Below, one piece after another: positions 47,740-58,920 of a stretch of DNA of 64,000 nt. The position numbers and the translations under genes were made by a program. The stretch is from Enterobacteriaceae bacterium B14 (GTDB lineage Bacteria > Pseudomonadota > Gammaproteobacteria > Enterobacterales > Enterobacteriaceae): the NCBI GenBank assembly GCA_000307305.1, contig DF158887.1, positions 62,001 through 126,000 of the forward strand, given 5' to 3'. The notes beneath the pieces were generated by a model. That model had not been told where the DNA came from, did no database searches, and worked only from the letters and a program-made list of their open reading frames with translations. Position 1 is the first letter of the stretch, and each line of letters starts with the position of its first letter.

Positions 47740-49077
47740 ATGAAACATATCATTCCAGCACTGATTTTTGGGGTTATGAGTTGTAGCGCAGCCGCGCAAG
47801 AGACAAACAACCTTGAACTGATTAAACGGGGAGAATATCTGGCCCGTATGGGTGACTGCGTGGCATGCCACACCAGCAAAGGCGGAACCCCTTTTGCGGG
47901 TGGTTTACCTATGGCAACCCCCATAGGCACAATCTACAGCACCAATATCACACCAGATAAAGAGACAGGGATAGGTGATTATAGCTTTGAAGATTTCGAT
48001 AAAGCAGTGCGGCAAGGCATAGCAAAAAACGGACAGACGCTGTATCCCGCCATGCCCTATCCTTCTTATGCTGTCGTGACAGAAGATGATATGCGTGCGC
48101 TATATGCCTATTTTATTCAGGGTGTCCCAGCAATAAAGCAGGAAAACAAAGAGACAGAGATTATCTGGCCATTATCGATGCGTTGGCCTCTCTCTATTTG
48201 GCGGGGGCTATTTGCACCAGATGTGGTTAGCCCTATCAAAACACCTGAATCTATCGGCAATGAAGATGCGATATTAGCTCGGGGTCGCTATCTGGTTGAA
48301 GGCTTAGGGCACTGCGGAGCCTGCCATACACCCCGTAGCATCACCATGCAGGAAAAAGCGTTAAATGAGAGCGAAGGCAGCGAGTTTTTGTCCGGCAGTG
48401 ATGCCCCTATTGATGGGTGGATAGCGACGAATCTACGTGGTGATAAGAGAACCGGACTGGGAAGCTGGAGCGAAAAAGAGCTAACCGATTTTCTTCGTAC
48501 CGGCCGTAACGATCGTACCGCCGTGTTTGGTGGCATGACAGACGTTGTTGAACATAGTCTGCAATATTTAACACCGGAAGATGCCACAGCCATTGCTCGC
48601 TATCTGAAATCACTACCCGCCAAAGACCCGACAGAGCAGACATTCGAAACGGATGAAACCGTTGCAAAAGCATTATGGAAAGGGGATGACAGTAAAAAAG
48701 GTGCCGCACTCTACGTCGATAACTGCGCAGCCTGCCACCGGACAGACGGCAGCGGCTATACCCGCTTCTTCCCTGAGTTAAAGGGTAATCCAACTTTGCT
48801 TTCAGATGATGCCACTTCACTCATTCACATCGTCCTCACTGGCGATACGCTACCCGGTGTAAAAGGTGCGCCAACGTCCATCACGATGCCACCTTTTGGC
48901 TGGCGTTTGAATGACCAACAGGTCACCGATGTAGTGAACTTTATCCGCACCAGTTGGGGGAATAATGCGCCTGAAATATCAGCCGCAGATGTTAAAGATG
49001 TGCGTGATAATGAAGAGATTATCCCGGACTCGAAATTACTCGGCAGCGAAGATGTGAGTAAGCTGATAGTGAAATAG
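47740..49077 (+). CDS. Tri-heme cytochrome c subunit of the dehydrogenase
   Basis: A 445-residue periplasmic cytochrome with a signal peptide (HIIPALIFGVMSCSAAA, cut before QETN). Three CxxCH heme sites are visible: CVACH, CGACH and CAACH, each in its own cytochrome c domain. It takes electrons from the FAD subunit to ubiquinone. A GGAGGG site precedes the ATG. It is the last gene of the three-gene operon, with a strong terminator after it. Confidence 0.92.
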   Translation: MKHIIPALIFGVMSCSAAAQETNNLELIKRGEYLARMGDCVACHTSKGGTPFAGGLPMATPIGTIYSTNITPDKETGIGDYSFEDFDKAVRQGIAKNGQTLYPAMPYPSYAVVTEDDMRALYAYFIQGVPAIKQENKETEIIWPLSMRWPLSIWRGLFAPDVVSPIKTPESIGNEDAILARGRYLVEGLGHCGACHTPRSITMQEKALNESEGSEFLSGSDAPIDGWIATNLRGDKRTGLGSWSEKELTDFLRTGRNDRTAVFGGMTDVVEHSLQYLTPEDATAIARYLKSLPAKDPTEQTFETDETVAKALWKGDDSKKGAALYVDNCAACHRTDGSGYTRFFPELKGNPTLLSDDATSLIHIVLTGDTLPGVKGAPTSITMPPFGWRLNDQQVTDVVNFIRTSWGNNAPEISAADVKDVRDNEEIIPDSKLLGSEDVSKLIVK

Positions 49078-49094
49078 GCGGTTATCTTGCTCAA

Positions 49095-49130
49095 ACAAAA
49101 ACGGCTATGTAAAAACATAGCCGTTTTTTT
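49095..49130. terminator. Bidirectional intrinsic terminator
   Basis: AAAAACGGCTATG (49097-49109) and CATAGCCGTTTTT (49116-49128), with T tracts on both outer sides. It serves both the cytochrome gene (plus) and the convergent alanine symporter gene (minus). Confidence 0.93.
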
Positions 49131-49154
49131 ATCGAGTGTTTATTTTATTAATGA

Positions 49155-50576
49155 TTAGATATTTTCAGTTTCAGCCTTCGCTTTCATTTCCCGATAAACC
49201 ATCTCGTTAGTGTAACGAATCACTATCGGTGACAGCAGCAGAAGCGCAATCAGGTTAGGGATGACCATCATGCCGTTAAACATGTCTGCCATGTTCCAAA
49301 CCAAGTCGACCTTGAAGAATGAGGCAAAGAATACGCCGCATATGACTAAGACTTGAAAGACACGTACCGCATAGCGGGATTTGAACAAATAGCGAACGTT
49401 GGTTTCCGCATAGTAATACCAACCGATAATGGTAGAAAATGCGAAGAACAGCAGCGAAATAGAGATAAAGATCCCCCCCGCTCGCCCAAAGATAAACTCA
49501 TAAGCATGCTGAGTAACCGCAATACCGGTTCCTCTGTGTGCATAGAAGGAGAGGAAGGATTGACCCACTTGCCCCCCCTCTGTCCAACCACGTAACCCAG
49601 AAGTAATGATGACCAGCCCCGTGAGAGTAACGATGATGCACACAATAAATACGCCCATCATTGCGACAAAACCCTGTTGCTCAGGGCGAGGTACCTTAGC
49701 AACTGCATGCGCATGAGGCGTTGAGCCCATACCTGCTTCGTTGGAGAACAAACCGCGAGCAATACCAAAACGCATTGCCTGTTGGATAGCGACACCCGCA
49801 CCGCCCCCCAACACCGCGCTCGGGTTAAAAGCAGCAATAAAAATAGATTTAAAGGCGGGGAGAATATATTCGTAGTTGAACCCCAGCATGATCATCGCGC
49901 CAAGCAGATAAAATAGCGCCATTGATGGGACAAATTTTTCAGTGAATGACGCGATGCTACGCAACCCACCCATGATCACACAGGCTGTCACTATGGCAAC
50001 AAATACCCCCATGACCCAATAATCGATACCCAAAGAGCCGTGGAATGCAGAGGCGATAGAGTTGGACTGCACCATATTACCGATCAAGCCAAGTGCCAGA
50101 ATAATCAACACAGCAAAGATCATGGCCAGCCATTTAGCCTTTAACCCTTTTTCTATGTAGTAAGCGGGGCCACCAACAGCGTGTCCGTTTCTATCCGTGG
50201 TTTTAAATTTTTGCGCCAGAATCGCCTCAGCATAGATAGTGGCCATGCCAAGAAATGAGGAGACCCACATCCAGAAGATAGCACCTGGCCCACCGGCCAT
50301 AATCGCCGTTGCTGGCCCAGCCAGATTCCCCGTCCCAACCTGCCCAGCAACAGCCGTAGCGACGGCCTGAAACGAGCTCATCCCGCTTTTATCCGCTTTT
50401 TGGCCAGAGAAAGTGAGTTGACCAAAGAGTGCCGATACCGCACTACGAAACTTACGCAGTTGAATAAAACCAAGACGGAATGTGTAATACAAACCTGTAC
50501 CACACAAAAGGTAGATCAGGACATTATCCCAAAGAATTCCATTGAAACTATTAACAAACCCCTCAATGGCGTGCAT
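49155..50576 (-). CDS. alsT: Sodium/alanine-glycine symporter (AGCS family)
   Basis: A 473-residue membrane protein of the alanine/glycine:cation symporter family, with about 11 membrane segments. Family motifs include GTGNLAGPATAIMAGGPGAI and FSNEAGMGSTPHAHAVAKVP. It imports alanine or glycine with sodium or protons. I start at the ATG at 50576 with a GGGGGAG site. E. coli YaaJ is the nearest well-known relative; this location differs from E. coli, so the gene is accessory here. Confidence 0.92.
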   Translation of the reverse strand: MHAIEGFVNSFNGILWDNVLIYLLCGTGLYYTFRLGFIQLRKFRSAVSALFGQLTFSGQKADKSGMSSFQAVATAVAGQVGTGNLAGPATAIMAGGPGAIFWMWVSSFLGMATIYAEAILAQKFKTTDRNGHAVGGPAYYIEKGLKAKWLAMIFAVLIILALGLIGNMVQSNSIASAFHGSLGIDYWVMGVFVAIVTACVIMGGLRSIASFTEKFVPSMALFYLLGAMIMLGFNYEYILPAFKSIFIAAFNPSAVLGGGAGVAIQQAMRFGIARGLFSNEAGMGSTPHAHAVAKVPRPEQQGFVAMMGVFIVCIIVTLTGLVIITSGLRGWTEGGQVGQSFLSFYAHRGTGIAVTQHAYEFIFGRAGGIFISISLLFFAFSTIIGWYYYAETNVRYLFKSRYAVRVFQVLVICGVFFASFFKVDLVWNMADMFNGMMVIPNLIALLLLSPIVIRYTNEMVYREMKAKAETENI

Positions 50577-51038
50577 GACTCCCCCTATAAACAATATTTC
50601 CCATGCCAAAAAAAATTTCCATGCCTAAAAAAGGCAAAAAAATCTTACCGTTGTGTGAAAACACAAAGGAGATTAAACGTACTTTTGGGATGACTAAGGG
50701 GGGCTACACTAGCATAAAATGAGAGGCTCAAACCGGAAATACTTACAATAACTAATGGTTATAAAATGATGTCTACGTTTCTACTTATAGGTACACATGG
50801 AAGAAACTAAACCTAATTATTTGTTTATATTGAAATTTATTACCACCGACATTTTGAGGCGATAATATTCACCTATAAAAAAACTAAATCTAAATGCTCG
50901 GTCTTCGCTCTCTTTGCTATTACTTTTATTGCATACTTTCTCTACCCCTTACATTTCTCTCAGGGGCAATTTCGATATAAATATAAGCATCAAACTAGGC
51001 CATCCCATAAAAATGCTAATGTGCTGGCATTCTAATCA
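50577..51038. other. AT-rich gap of about 460 bp
   Basis: Several A-rich stretches (A8, A7) and short open frames without ribosome sites. A mini-hairpin GCC-TAAAAAA-GGC lies near 50625. I see no gene or clear RNA. It contains the promoter of the symporter gene. Confidence 0.4.
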
Positions 51039-51548
51039 TTATTCTATCTTTTTCTTAAAAACAGCCGGATTACCTGCATACAGACAATAAGGTTCGGTGT
51101 CTTTTGTAACAACAGAGCCAGCCGCAATGACAGAGCCTTCGCCAAGAGTGACGCCTGGAAGAATAATCGCCCCACCGCCAACCCAGACCTTATCCCTTAT
51201 GATGACGGGTGCAGTAACACAGTTGGTATCGACTCTTTCTTGATAATTTAACGGGTGAGTGGCCGTGTAAATATGTACGCCAGGCCCAATACCGCAGTTG
51301 TCTCCGATAACAATTGGAGCGTCATCGATAAATTTGCAGTCTGTATTAACAAATGATCCCTCTCCTATCTCAACATTTCCAAAACAAAAATAGACTGGTT
51401 TGACGATATGTGATTTTTTTATACTAAACCCTGCTTTTTTAAGTAGCTTGCTATATTTATTTCTCGATAGATCCCTATTGTTAAAGATCATCACGGCATC
51501 TTTTGGGTCTATATGTTTCTTCATTAGAGAAAGAAAATACTTAATCAT
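51039..51548 (-). CDS. Left-handed beta-helix (hexapeptide) O-acetyltransferase
   Basis: A 169-residue acyltransferase of the LacA/Maa/NodL type. Hexapeptide repeats are visible (VEIGEGSFVNTDC; VIGDNCGIGPGVHI; ITLPGVTLGEGSVIAAGSVV-like region), as is the catalytic histidine in TATHPLNYQERV. It transfers acetyl from CoA to a sugar hydroxyl. The substrate is unknown. It is AT-rich compared with the secF operon beside it, has no sugar operon partner and probably arrived by transfer. Confidence 0.82.
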   Translation of the reverse strand: MIKYFLSLMKKHIDPKDAVMIFNNRDLSRNKYSKLLKKAGFSIKKSHIVKPVYFCFGNVEIGEGSFVNTDCKFIDDAPIVIGDNCGIGPGVHIYTATHPLNYQERVDTNCVTAPVIIRDKVWVGGGAIILPGVTLGEGSVIAAGSVVTKDTEPYCLYAGNPAVFKKKIE

Positions 51549-51653
51549 TTAGCTATCCAGTTATTTTTAAAGGGCAATATATTGTGATGGAAATCTAGGT
51601 ATAAAAATAATCTAAGTAAACAGCCAGACCTCCTGTCACTCTTACAATGTAAC

Positions 51654-51678
51654 AAAGGCCCCCAAATGGGAGCCCTTG
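51654..51678 (-). terminator. Probable terminator of the secDF operon
   Basis: On the minus strand AAGGGCTCCC and GGGGGCCTTT-like arms pair imperfectly around ATTT, followed by TGTTAC. It lies 22 bases past the secF stop. Confidence 0.55.
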
Positions 51679-51699
51679 AATACCAATACGCAAGTTACC

Positions 51700-52668
51700 T
51701 TAAGGCAGGATCGAAGGCTGATCTGCGCCCTCTTTCTCTACTTTCTGCACCAGCATATGTTCGCGTTTCATACCGAGTTTCAGCGCTAATGCCGAAGCAA
51801 CGTAGATTGACGAAATAGTACCGATAAAGACACCGATTAATAGTGCCAGAGAGAAACCTTCTAGCATCGCGCCACCAAAGATATAGAGCATCAAAACAAC
51901 CAGTAAGGTTGTGCCCGATGTCATCAATGTACGGCTTAGCGTCTGGGTCAGAGAGACGTTCATGATTTCGTAAGGCGTACCACGACGTATCTTACGAAAG
52001 TTTTCACGAATACGGTCTGATACCACGATACTGTCGTTTAGCGAGTAACCAATAACCGACATCAGTGATGCAACAATGGTTAAGTCTATCTCTATATTAA
52101 ATAGAGACATGACTCCCATCGTAATCACCACGTCATGCGCCAGTGCGATAACCGCCCCCGCAGCAAGACGCCATTCGAAACGCATACCGACGTAAACCAG
52201 AATACAGAGCAGCGCCACGAGCAGTGCCATGCCGCCAGTCTGAGCCAGTTCACTGCCTACACTTGGGCCGACAAATTCGATACGCTTAACAACCGCTTCT
52301 TTATCGATATTATCGTTAATAATCTGGATAACTTTCTTACCCAGCACTTCACCCTGAGTACCTTCAATAGGTGCCATGCGGATCATGATGTCACGGCTAC
52401 TACCAAAGTTCTGGACAATCGGCTCTTTAAAACCGGATTTTTCCAGCGAGTCACGCACGACATTGAGGTCTGTAGCTGTTTTCAGATTCACCTCAATAAC
52501 GGTTCCTCCGGTAAAGTCCAGTCCCCAATTAAAGCCTTTAACCGACATGACAACAACGGAGGCGATCAATAGCAATATCGAAATACCAAACGCGATGTTA
52601 TCAAAGCGCATGAAGTCATAGACTTTACGGCCATGGTTTAGTTGTTCAACGGTATAATCCTGTGCCAC
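51700..52668 (-). CDS. secF: SecF, protein translocase accessory subunit
   Basis: A 322-residue inner-membrane protein with six segments and a first periplasmic domain. RND-like motifs include [10 protein letters not shown] and [17 protein letters not shown]. It works with SecD to use the proton gradient in late protein export. The start is a GTG at 52668 with AAGGAG six bases upstream; this gives [13 protein letters not shown] as in E. coli ([13 protein letters not shown]). The longer reading in the same frame to 52746 overlaps secD and is wrong. Confidence 0.97.
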   Translation of the reverse strand: MAQDYTVEQLNHGRKVYDFMRFDNIAFGISILLLIASVVVMSVKGFNWGLDFTGGTVIEVNLKTATDLNVVRDSLEKSGFKEPIVQNFGSSRDIMIRMAPIEGTQGEVLGKKVIQIINDNIDKEAVVKRIEFVGPSVGSELAQTGGMALLVALLCILVYVGMRFEWRLAAGAVIALAHDVVITMGVMSLFNIEIDLTIVASLMSVIGYSLNDSIVVSDRIRENFRKIRRGTPYEIMNVSLTQTLSRTLMTSGTTLLVVLMLYIFGGAMLEGFSLALLIGVFIGTISSIYVASALALKLGMKREHMLVQKVEKEGADQPSILP

Positions 52669-52678
52669 AACGCACTCC

Positions 52679-54526
52679 TTAAATTGACAGCTTGTTAATG
52701 CGCTTGCCGCCGTAAAGCAGGTTAACGATGGCACGAGTACCAACAATTGCGGTAAACATAGAAGTTGCTACACCAATTGAAAGCGTGATGGCAAAGCCTT
52801 TGATCGCACCTGTACCTACGGCATACAGGATAACTGCGGTAATCAGCGTGGTAATGTTGGCGTCAAAAATACTGGAGAACGCCCCTTTGTACCCTTCATG
52901 TATGGATTGCTGAATAGACCGCCCATTTCTGATCTCTTCTTTGATACGTTCGTTAATAAGAACGTTCGCATCCACAGCCATCGCAAGGGTTAAGACAATA
53001 CCCGCAATCCCCGGCATGGTTAGCGTCGCTCCTGGCAGGAGTGACATCACACCGACAATCAGTATCAGGTTCACTAACAGTGCAGACGTCGCAATCAAAC
53101 CAAACTTACGGTAGTAGATAACCATAAAGGCGATAGAAGCAATAAGCCCCCACAAGCAAGCTTGCAGACCTTGGTTGATGTTCTGCATCCCCAACGTCGG
53201 GCCAATAGTACGCTCTTCAACAATCTGGATTGGTGCAATCAACGCACCCGCACGCAGCAGTAAAGAGAGCTGACGGGCTTCATTTGGGTTATCGATACCG
53301 GTGATTCTAAAGCTGTTACCTAAACGGGACTGGATCGTCGCCATGTTGATAACTTCTTCTTGTTTAACCAGAATGCTGCGACCATTAGCATCTTTCTTAC
53401 CGCTGTCTTTATACTCAACGAACAGCGTCGCCATGGTTTTACCCACGCTATCTTTCGTGAAGTTAGACATGGTATTACCGCCAGCGCTATCCAGAGAGAT
53501 GCTTACCTGAGGGTTATTCAGCTCATCCACGCCAGAAGTAGAATCGGTGATATGGTCACCGGTCAGAATAATGCGCTTATACAGCACCACTGGACGGTTT
53601 TCACGAGTGTATTTCACCTCAGAATCGCCAGGAACACGGCCACGAGTCGCTTCGATTGGATCTGCCGATGAATTAACAAGACGGAATTCTAACGTTGCGG
53701 TGGCGCCCAAAATTTCTTTTGCGCGAGCTGTATCTTGAATACCCGGTAACTCAACAACGATGCGGTCTGCACCTTGGCGTTGAACCAGAGGTTCTGCCAC
53801 ACCCAGTTGGTTAACACGATTACGCAGGATAGTGATGTTTTGCTGTACCGCGTACTCACGAGACTCACGCAGACGCTCATCGGTCATTTTTGCCGTCAGC
53901 GTATTATTGCTTGTCGAAGTGAAGACTAAATCACGGTTCTTCGTCGACAGCTCACTGATCGCTTTATCACGAGAAGCAGGCTCGCGGAAGCTGGCCTGTA
54001 TAGAACCATCCCCTATTTTGCGAATACTGGCATAAGGAATGCCCTGCTCGCGAAGCTCACTGCGAATAGAGTCTAGAGACTGCTCTTGTAATTTACCTAA
54101 CGCAGTTTCCATATCCACTTCCATCAGGAAGTGAACACCGCCACGCAGATCAAGACCCAGCTTCATCGGCTCGCCACCCAGCATCGCAAGCCAGCGCGGC
54201 GTTGCAGGAGCCAGGTTTAAAGCAACAACGTATTTATCACCCAACTCTGCCATTAACGCTTCTCGGGCACGTAGCTGGACATCAGTATCTTTAAAACGCG
54301 CTAGAATAGAACCCTCGGCAAGTGATGCCGATTTCAGTTCTATCTTCTCAGTTTCCAAAATACTTCTTACTTGATCCAGCGTTGACTCACTGGCGGCGAT
54401 ACCTCGCGCACCAGTGATCTGTACGGCCGGATCCTCACCATAAAGGTTAGGAAGCGCATAGAGTGAACCGAGTGCAAGCACGACGATTAACATTATGTAC
54501 TTCCATAAAGGATAACGGTTTAACAC
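52679..54526 (-). CDS. secD: SecD, protein translocase accessory subunit
   Basis: A 615-residue inner-membrane protein, same length as E. coli SecD. It starts at GTG (54526) with AAGGG upstream: [15 protein letters not shown]. The large periplasmic P1 domain contains [17 protein letters not shown]; the membrane part has [14 protein letters not shown]. SecD and SecF help pull proteins through SecYEG. secF follows after 10 bases. Confidence 0.98.
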   Translation of the reverse strand: MLNRYPLWKYIMLIVVLALGSLYALPNLYGEDPAVQITGARGIAASESTLDQVRSILETEKIELKSASLAEGSILARFKDTDVQLRAREALMAELGDKYVVALNLAPATPRWLAMLGGEPMKLGLDLRGGVHFLMEVDMETALGKLQEQSLDSIRSELREQGIPYASIRKIGDGSIQASFREPASRDKAISELSTKNRDLVFTSTSNNTLTAKMTDERLRESREYAVQQNITILRNRVNQLGVAEPLVQRQGADRIVVELPGIQDTARAKEILGATATLEFRLVNSSADPIEATRGRVPGDSEVKYTRENRPVVLYKRIILTGDHITDSTSGVDELNNPQVSISLDSAGGNTMSNFTKDSVGKTMATLFVEYKDSGKKDANGRSILVKQEEVINMATIQSRLGNSFRITGIDNPNEARQLSLLLRAGALIAPIQIVEERTIGPTLGMQNINQGLQACLWGLIASIAFMVIYYRKFGLIATSALLVNLILIVGVMSLLPGATLTMPGIAGIVLTLAMAVDANVLINERIKEEIRNGRSIQQSIHEGYKGAFSSIFDANITTLITAVILYAVGTGAIKGFAITLSIGVATSMFTAIVGTRAIVNLLYGGKRINKLSI

Positions 54527-54553
54527 GGCAGTTCCCTTGGGGAAAATCGAAAA

Positions 54554-54886
54554 TTACAGTGCTTTCAACGTGCCTTTAGGCAGCACGGCAGCAACAAAGT
54601 CACGCTTAATAACAACTTCAGTGGTGTCATTCAGAGCCATAGAGATATAGCCAGTTTCACCCACTTTAGTCACACGGCCGATCAAACCGCCCGTTGTTAG
54701 CACTTCATCACCTTTACCGATAGATTCCATCAGTTTACGGTGCTCTTTAGTACGCTTTTGCTGCGGACGTAAGATCATGAAGTAAAAAATCAGACCAAAA
54801 ACTGCCAGCATGATGAACATAGAGTATGGGCTGCCCTGAGATGGAGCACCCGCTGCAGCTACGGCATCAGAAATGAAAAAACTCAT
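54554..54886 (-). CDS. yajC: YajC, Sec translocon-associated subunit
   Basis: A 110-residue protein with one membrane segment (YSMFIMLAVFGLIFYFMI) and a short cytoplasmic domain (PQQKRTKEHRKLMESIGKG). Same length as E. coli YajC, which associates with SecDF. It lies 26 bases after tgt and is transcribed with secDF. Confidence 0.97.
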   Translation of the reverse strand: MSFFISDAVAAAGAPSQGSPYSMFIMLAVFGLIFYFMILRPQQKRTKEHRKLMESIGKGDEVLTTGGLIGRVTKVGETGYISMALNDTTEVVIKRDFVAAVLPKGTLKAL

Positions 54887-54912
54887 TTAAATCTTCCTCA
54901 TTGTTATAAAAA

Positions 54913-56037
<1,125 letters not shown>

Positions 56038-56103
56038 TTATTCCTCCGCCACCAGAGATACAGTCTGGAGCTTATTGATAAAAACAGATAGGGGATAAAA
56101 TCG

Positions 56104-57186
56104 TTAACTCTCTACCGCTGAACCAGGGATCTCTTTTTCGGCCAGTGGGTTTTGAGTAATGAACATTGCGTCACCGTAACTAAAGAAACGGTATTCGCGC
56201 TTCACCGCCTCCTGATAGGCTCTCATCGTATTCTGATAACCCGCGAAAGCGGATACCAGCATGATAAGCGTCGATTCAGGAAGATGAAAATTGGTGACCA
56301 AGGCATCAATGACCTGATAGTGATAGCCTGGATAAATGAAGATTTGGGTATCACCGAAGAAAGGTGCTATCAAAGCATCCGTCGCAGCTTGTGCTGCACT
56401 CTCTAAAGAGCGTACAGAGGTGGTACCTACTGCTATCACTCGGTTGCCCCTCGCTTTGCAGGCTAAAACTGCATCGACAACATCTTGAGGCACTTCCGCA
56501 TACTCAGAATGCATGACGTGTTCTTCAATACTGTCTACCCGCACAGGTTGAAACGTCCCTGCACCAACGTGCAATGTTACAAACGCCTGTTCTATGCCTT
56601 TCGCTTTCAGCTCTGCCATGAGTTCGTCGTCAAAATGCAGACCCGCCGTCGGGGCAGCAACAGCGCCAGGGCGCTGGCTGTAGACCGTTTGATAAAGTTC
56701 ACGGTCTACCTCTTCATCGGGGCGATCAATATAAGGAGGAAGTGGCATATGCCCTGCATCGTTTAGCAGGGTGAAAACATCGCGTTCATCATCGAATTGC
56801 AGCTCAAACAAGGTATCGTGACGCGCCACCATCGTGGCCTTGATGTCTTCGTTATCACCTAATAGCAGCGCAGCGCCTGGTTTAGGTGCTTTCGATGCAC
56901 GAACATGTGCCAATACTCGGCTATCGTCCAACACCCGCTCTACCAAGACTTCAAGCTTGCCGCCACTCACTTTGCGACCAAACAAGCGGGCAGGAATGAC
57001 CCGAGTATTGTTGAACACTAGCAAATCGCCCGACTCTAATTTATCCAGCAGATCGGTAAAAATATCATGCGACAGCGCACCCGTCGGGCCATCTAATGAC
57101 AGCAAGCGGCAATGACTGCGGTTTGTCTGTGGGTAGTGGGCAATGAGTGACTCTGGGAGTTCAAAGGAGAAATCGGCTACGCGCAT
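56104..57186 (-). CDS. queA: QueA, S-adenosylmethionine:tRNA ribosyltransferase-isomerase
   Basis: A 360-residue enzyme that builds epoxyqueuosine from preQ1 already placed in tRNA, using the ribosyl part of SAM. Recognisable parts are [32 protein letters not shown] and [17 protein letters not shown]-like (here [10 protein letters not shown]). The first of two adjacent ATGs (57189) is also possible. It is divergent from acpH as in E. coli, and heads the queA-tgt operon. Confidence 0.97.
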   Translation of the reverse strand: MRVADFSFELPESLIAHYPQTNRSHCRLLSLDGPTGALSHDIFTDLLDKLESGDLLVFNNTRVIPARLFGRKVSGGKLEVLVERVLDDSRVLAHVRASKAPKPGAALLLGDNEDIKATMVARHDTLFELQFDDERDVFTLLNDAGHMPLPPYIDRPDEEVDRELYQTVYSQRPGAVAAPTAGLHFDDELMAELKAKGIEQAFVTLHVGAGTFQPVRVDSIEEHVMHSEYAEVPQDVVDAVLACKARGNRVIAVGTTSVRSLESAAQAATDALIAPFFGDTQIFIYPGYHYQVIDALVTNFHLPESTLIMLVSAFAGYQNTMRAYQEAVKREYRFFSYGDAMFITQNPLAEKEIPGSAVES

Positions 57187-57336
57187 CATTTTTTACATCA
57201 CTTTAAAAGTGTTCTTTACTGAAAAATAGGCGGCTTAGTCTAGAGCGGTGAAGGTTTAGCTGCAAGAAATAAGGATTGAAATGGCGCGAATTTCATAATA
57301 ATTCCCAGACTATTTTGTTTCGACTATACTCACCGC

Positions 57337-57918
57337 ATGAATTTTCTCGCCCATCTTCACTTAGCCTCTCTCGCTGAAAGCTCCCTTTTAGGCAATTTAA
57401 TGGCTGATTTTGTCAGGGGAAACCCATCTGAGCTTTATGCTCCAGACATTGTCTCCGGCATTATGATGCATCGTCGGGTCGATACCATGACAGATACTCT
57501 GCCAATCATTCAGAGCGCAAAGCGTGAATTCAGCCCCGCGTATCGCCGTGTGGCCCCTATCACTCTCGATGTCGTCTGGGATCACTTCCTTGCTCGCCAT
57601 TGGGATGCGTTGAATATCGGCTATTCATTAGCTGAATTTGTTCGCCACGCCCAATCACAAATAGAGCCGAATCTCACCGATACACCAGAGCGGTTTCAGT
57701 ACCTGAATGCCTATATGTGGCAAGAGAGATGGTTAGAGCGCTACGCTGAATTGCCCTTTATACGGAATGTCCTACAAGGCATGGCTAATCGTCGCCCTAA
57801 ACTCAGTGCGCTAGCAGGTTCATTTACTGATGTAGAACAGCACTATGGATTGCTGGAAAATTGCTTTTGGAAATTTTACCCGCAAATGATGGCAGAGGCA
57901 GAAAAGCGAAATATTTAA
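57337..57918 (+). CDS. acpH: AcpH, acyl carrier protein phosphodiesterase
   Basis: A 193-residue HD-like hydrolase, start [20 protein letters not shown], with [15 protein letters not shown] and HRRVDTMTD. It removes the 4'-phosphopantetheine arm from holo-acyl carrier protein in E. coli. It has the same length and place (divergent from queA) as in E. coli. Confidence 0.95.
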   Translation: MNFLAHLHLASLAESSLLGNLMADFVRGNPSELYAPDIVSGIMMHRRVDTMTDTLPIIQSAKREFSPAYRRVAPITLDVVWDHFLARHWDALNIGYSLAEFVRHAQSQIEPNLTDTPERFQYLNAYMWQERWLERYAELPFIRNVLQGMANRRPKLSALAGSFTDVEQHYGLLENCFWKFYPQMMAEAEKRNI

Positions 57919-58144
57919 GTAGGTTAATAGCTATTTATAAGGTTTATTGTTTACATTTATCTACATGTTGGTCACTGTGATGTCATAAACAATTCATGCC
58001 TCCATAACGGAGTTTACCTTTACCTTTCTTCCTGAAAAGAATATGGTGGTTGAGAGTTTAGGCGATGGCCTTTCGTTAGGATTCATAGGCAAAAGCTATA
58101 TTATTAATCGGTTTTTTAGTCTTTTATCACTTTATCTGAATCCC

Positions 58145-58150
58145 TATAAT
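58145..58150 (+). promoter_or_regulatory. Candidate -10 box of the peroxiredoxin gene
   Basis: A perfect TATAAT 56 bases before the ATG. The -35 position is weak (TTTTAT at 17-base spacing or TTATCA at 15), which would fit a promoter needing an activator. The 290-bp gap otherwise has no gene. Confidence 0.45.
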
Positions 58151-58205
58151 GGCCCCGTTCTAATATTTTACCACCAACTCAACCTCAAAATTAACGGGAG
58201 TAATT

Positions 58206-58808
58206 ATGGTCCTGGTAGCTCGTCAAGCCCCTGACTTTACCGCAGCAGCCGTTCTCGGAAGCGGTGAGATTGTTAACAACTTCAACCTGAAAAAGCATCT
58301 GAATGGCAAAGCTGCCGTTATCTTTTTCTGGCCAATGGATTTCACCTTTGTATGTCCTTCTGAGCTGATCGCATTCGATCATCGCTACAAAGATTTCAAA
58401 GAGAAAGGTGTTGAAGTTGTAGGTGTTTCTATCGACTCCGAATTCGTACATAACGCATGGCGTAAAACCCCAATCGACAACGGCGGTATTGGCGAAGTTC
58501 AATACGCAATGGTTGCTGACGTTAAGCACGAAATTGCTCAAGCATATGGTGTTGAGCACCCAGAAGCCGGTGTTGCACTGCGCGGCTCTTTCTTAGTAGA
58601 CAAAAACGGTGTTGTTCGCCATCAGGTTGTTAACGACCTGCCATTAGGCCGTAACATCGATGAAATGCTGCGTATGGTTGATGCGCTGCAATTCCATGAG
58701 CAACATGGCGAAGTGTGCCCAGCTCAGTGGGAAAAAGGTAAAGAAGGTATGAAAGACTCACCTGAAGGTGTAGCTAAATATCTGAAAGCAAACGCTGCTA
58801 AACTGTAA
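58206..58808 (+). CDS. Typical 2-Cys peroxiredoxin (AhpC/TSA family)
   Basis: A 200-residue thiol peroxidase. The peroxidatic cysteine is in DFTFVCPSEL (about residue 50) and the resolving cysteine in GEVCPAQW (about residue 171). It reduces hydrogen peroxide and organic peroxides using thioredoxin or AhpF. No ahpF is next to it. The C-terminal region (GVAKYLKANAAKL) resembles the TsaA-like enzymes common in gammaproteobacteria rather than E. coli AhpC. A GGGAG site precedes the ATG. Confidence 0.92.
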   Translation: MVLVARQAPDFTAAAVLGSGEIVNNFNLKKHLNGKAAVIFFWPMDFTFVCPSELIAFDHRYKDFKEKGVEVVGVSIDSEFVHNAWRKTPIDNGGIGEVQYAMVADVKHEIAQAYGVEHPEAGVALRGSFLVDKNGVVRHQVVNDLPLGRNIDEMLRMVDALQFHEQHGEVCPAQWEKGKEGMKDSPEGVAKYLKANAAKL

Positions 58809-58829
58809 TTAACGCGTTTGTTTGATAAG

Positions 58830-58858
58830 AGGCGGCCAATGGCCGCCTTTCTTTTTTC
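58830..58858 (+). terminator. Intrinsic terminator of peroxiredoxin gene
   Basis: AGGCGGCC (58830-58837) and GGCCGCCT (58841-58848) with loop AAT, followed by TTCTTTTTTC. It is 21 bases after the stop. Confidence 0.92.
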
Positions 58859-58920
58859 TTGAAATCTGAGCTGTTAGAGAGATAAGGGCAGAATTAACCG
58901 TCCCTATCTGAAATCATTAT

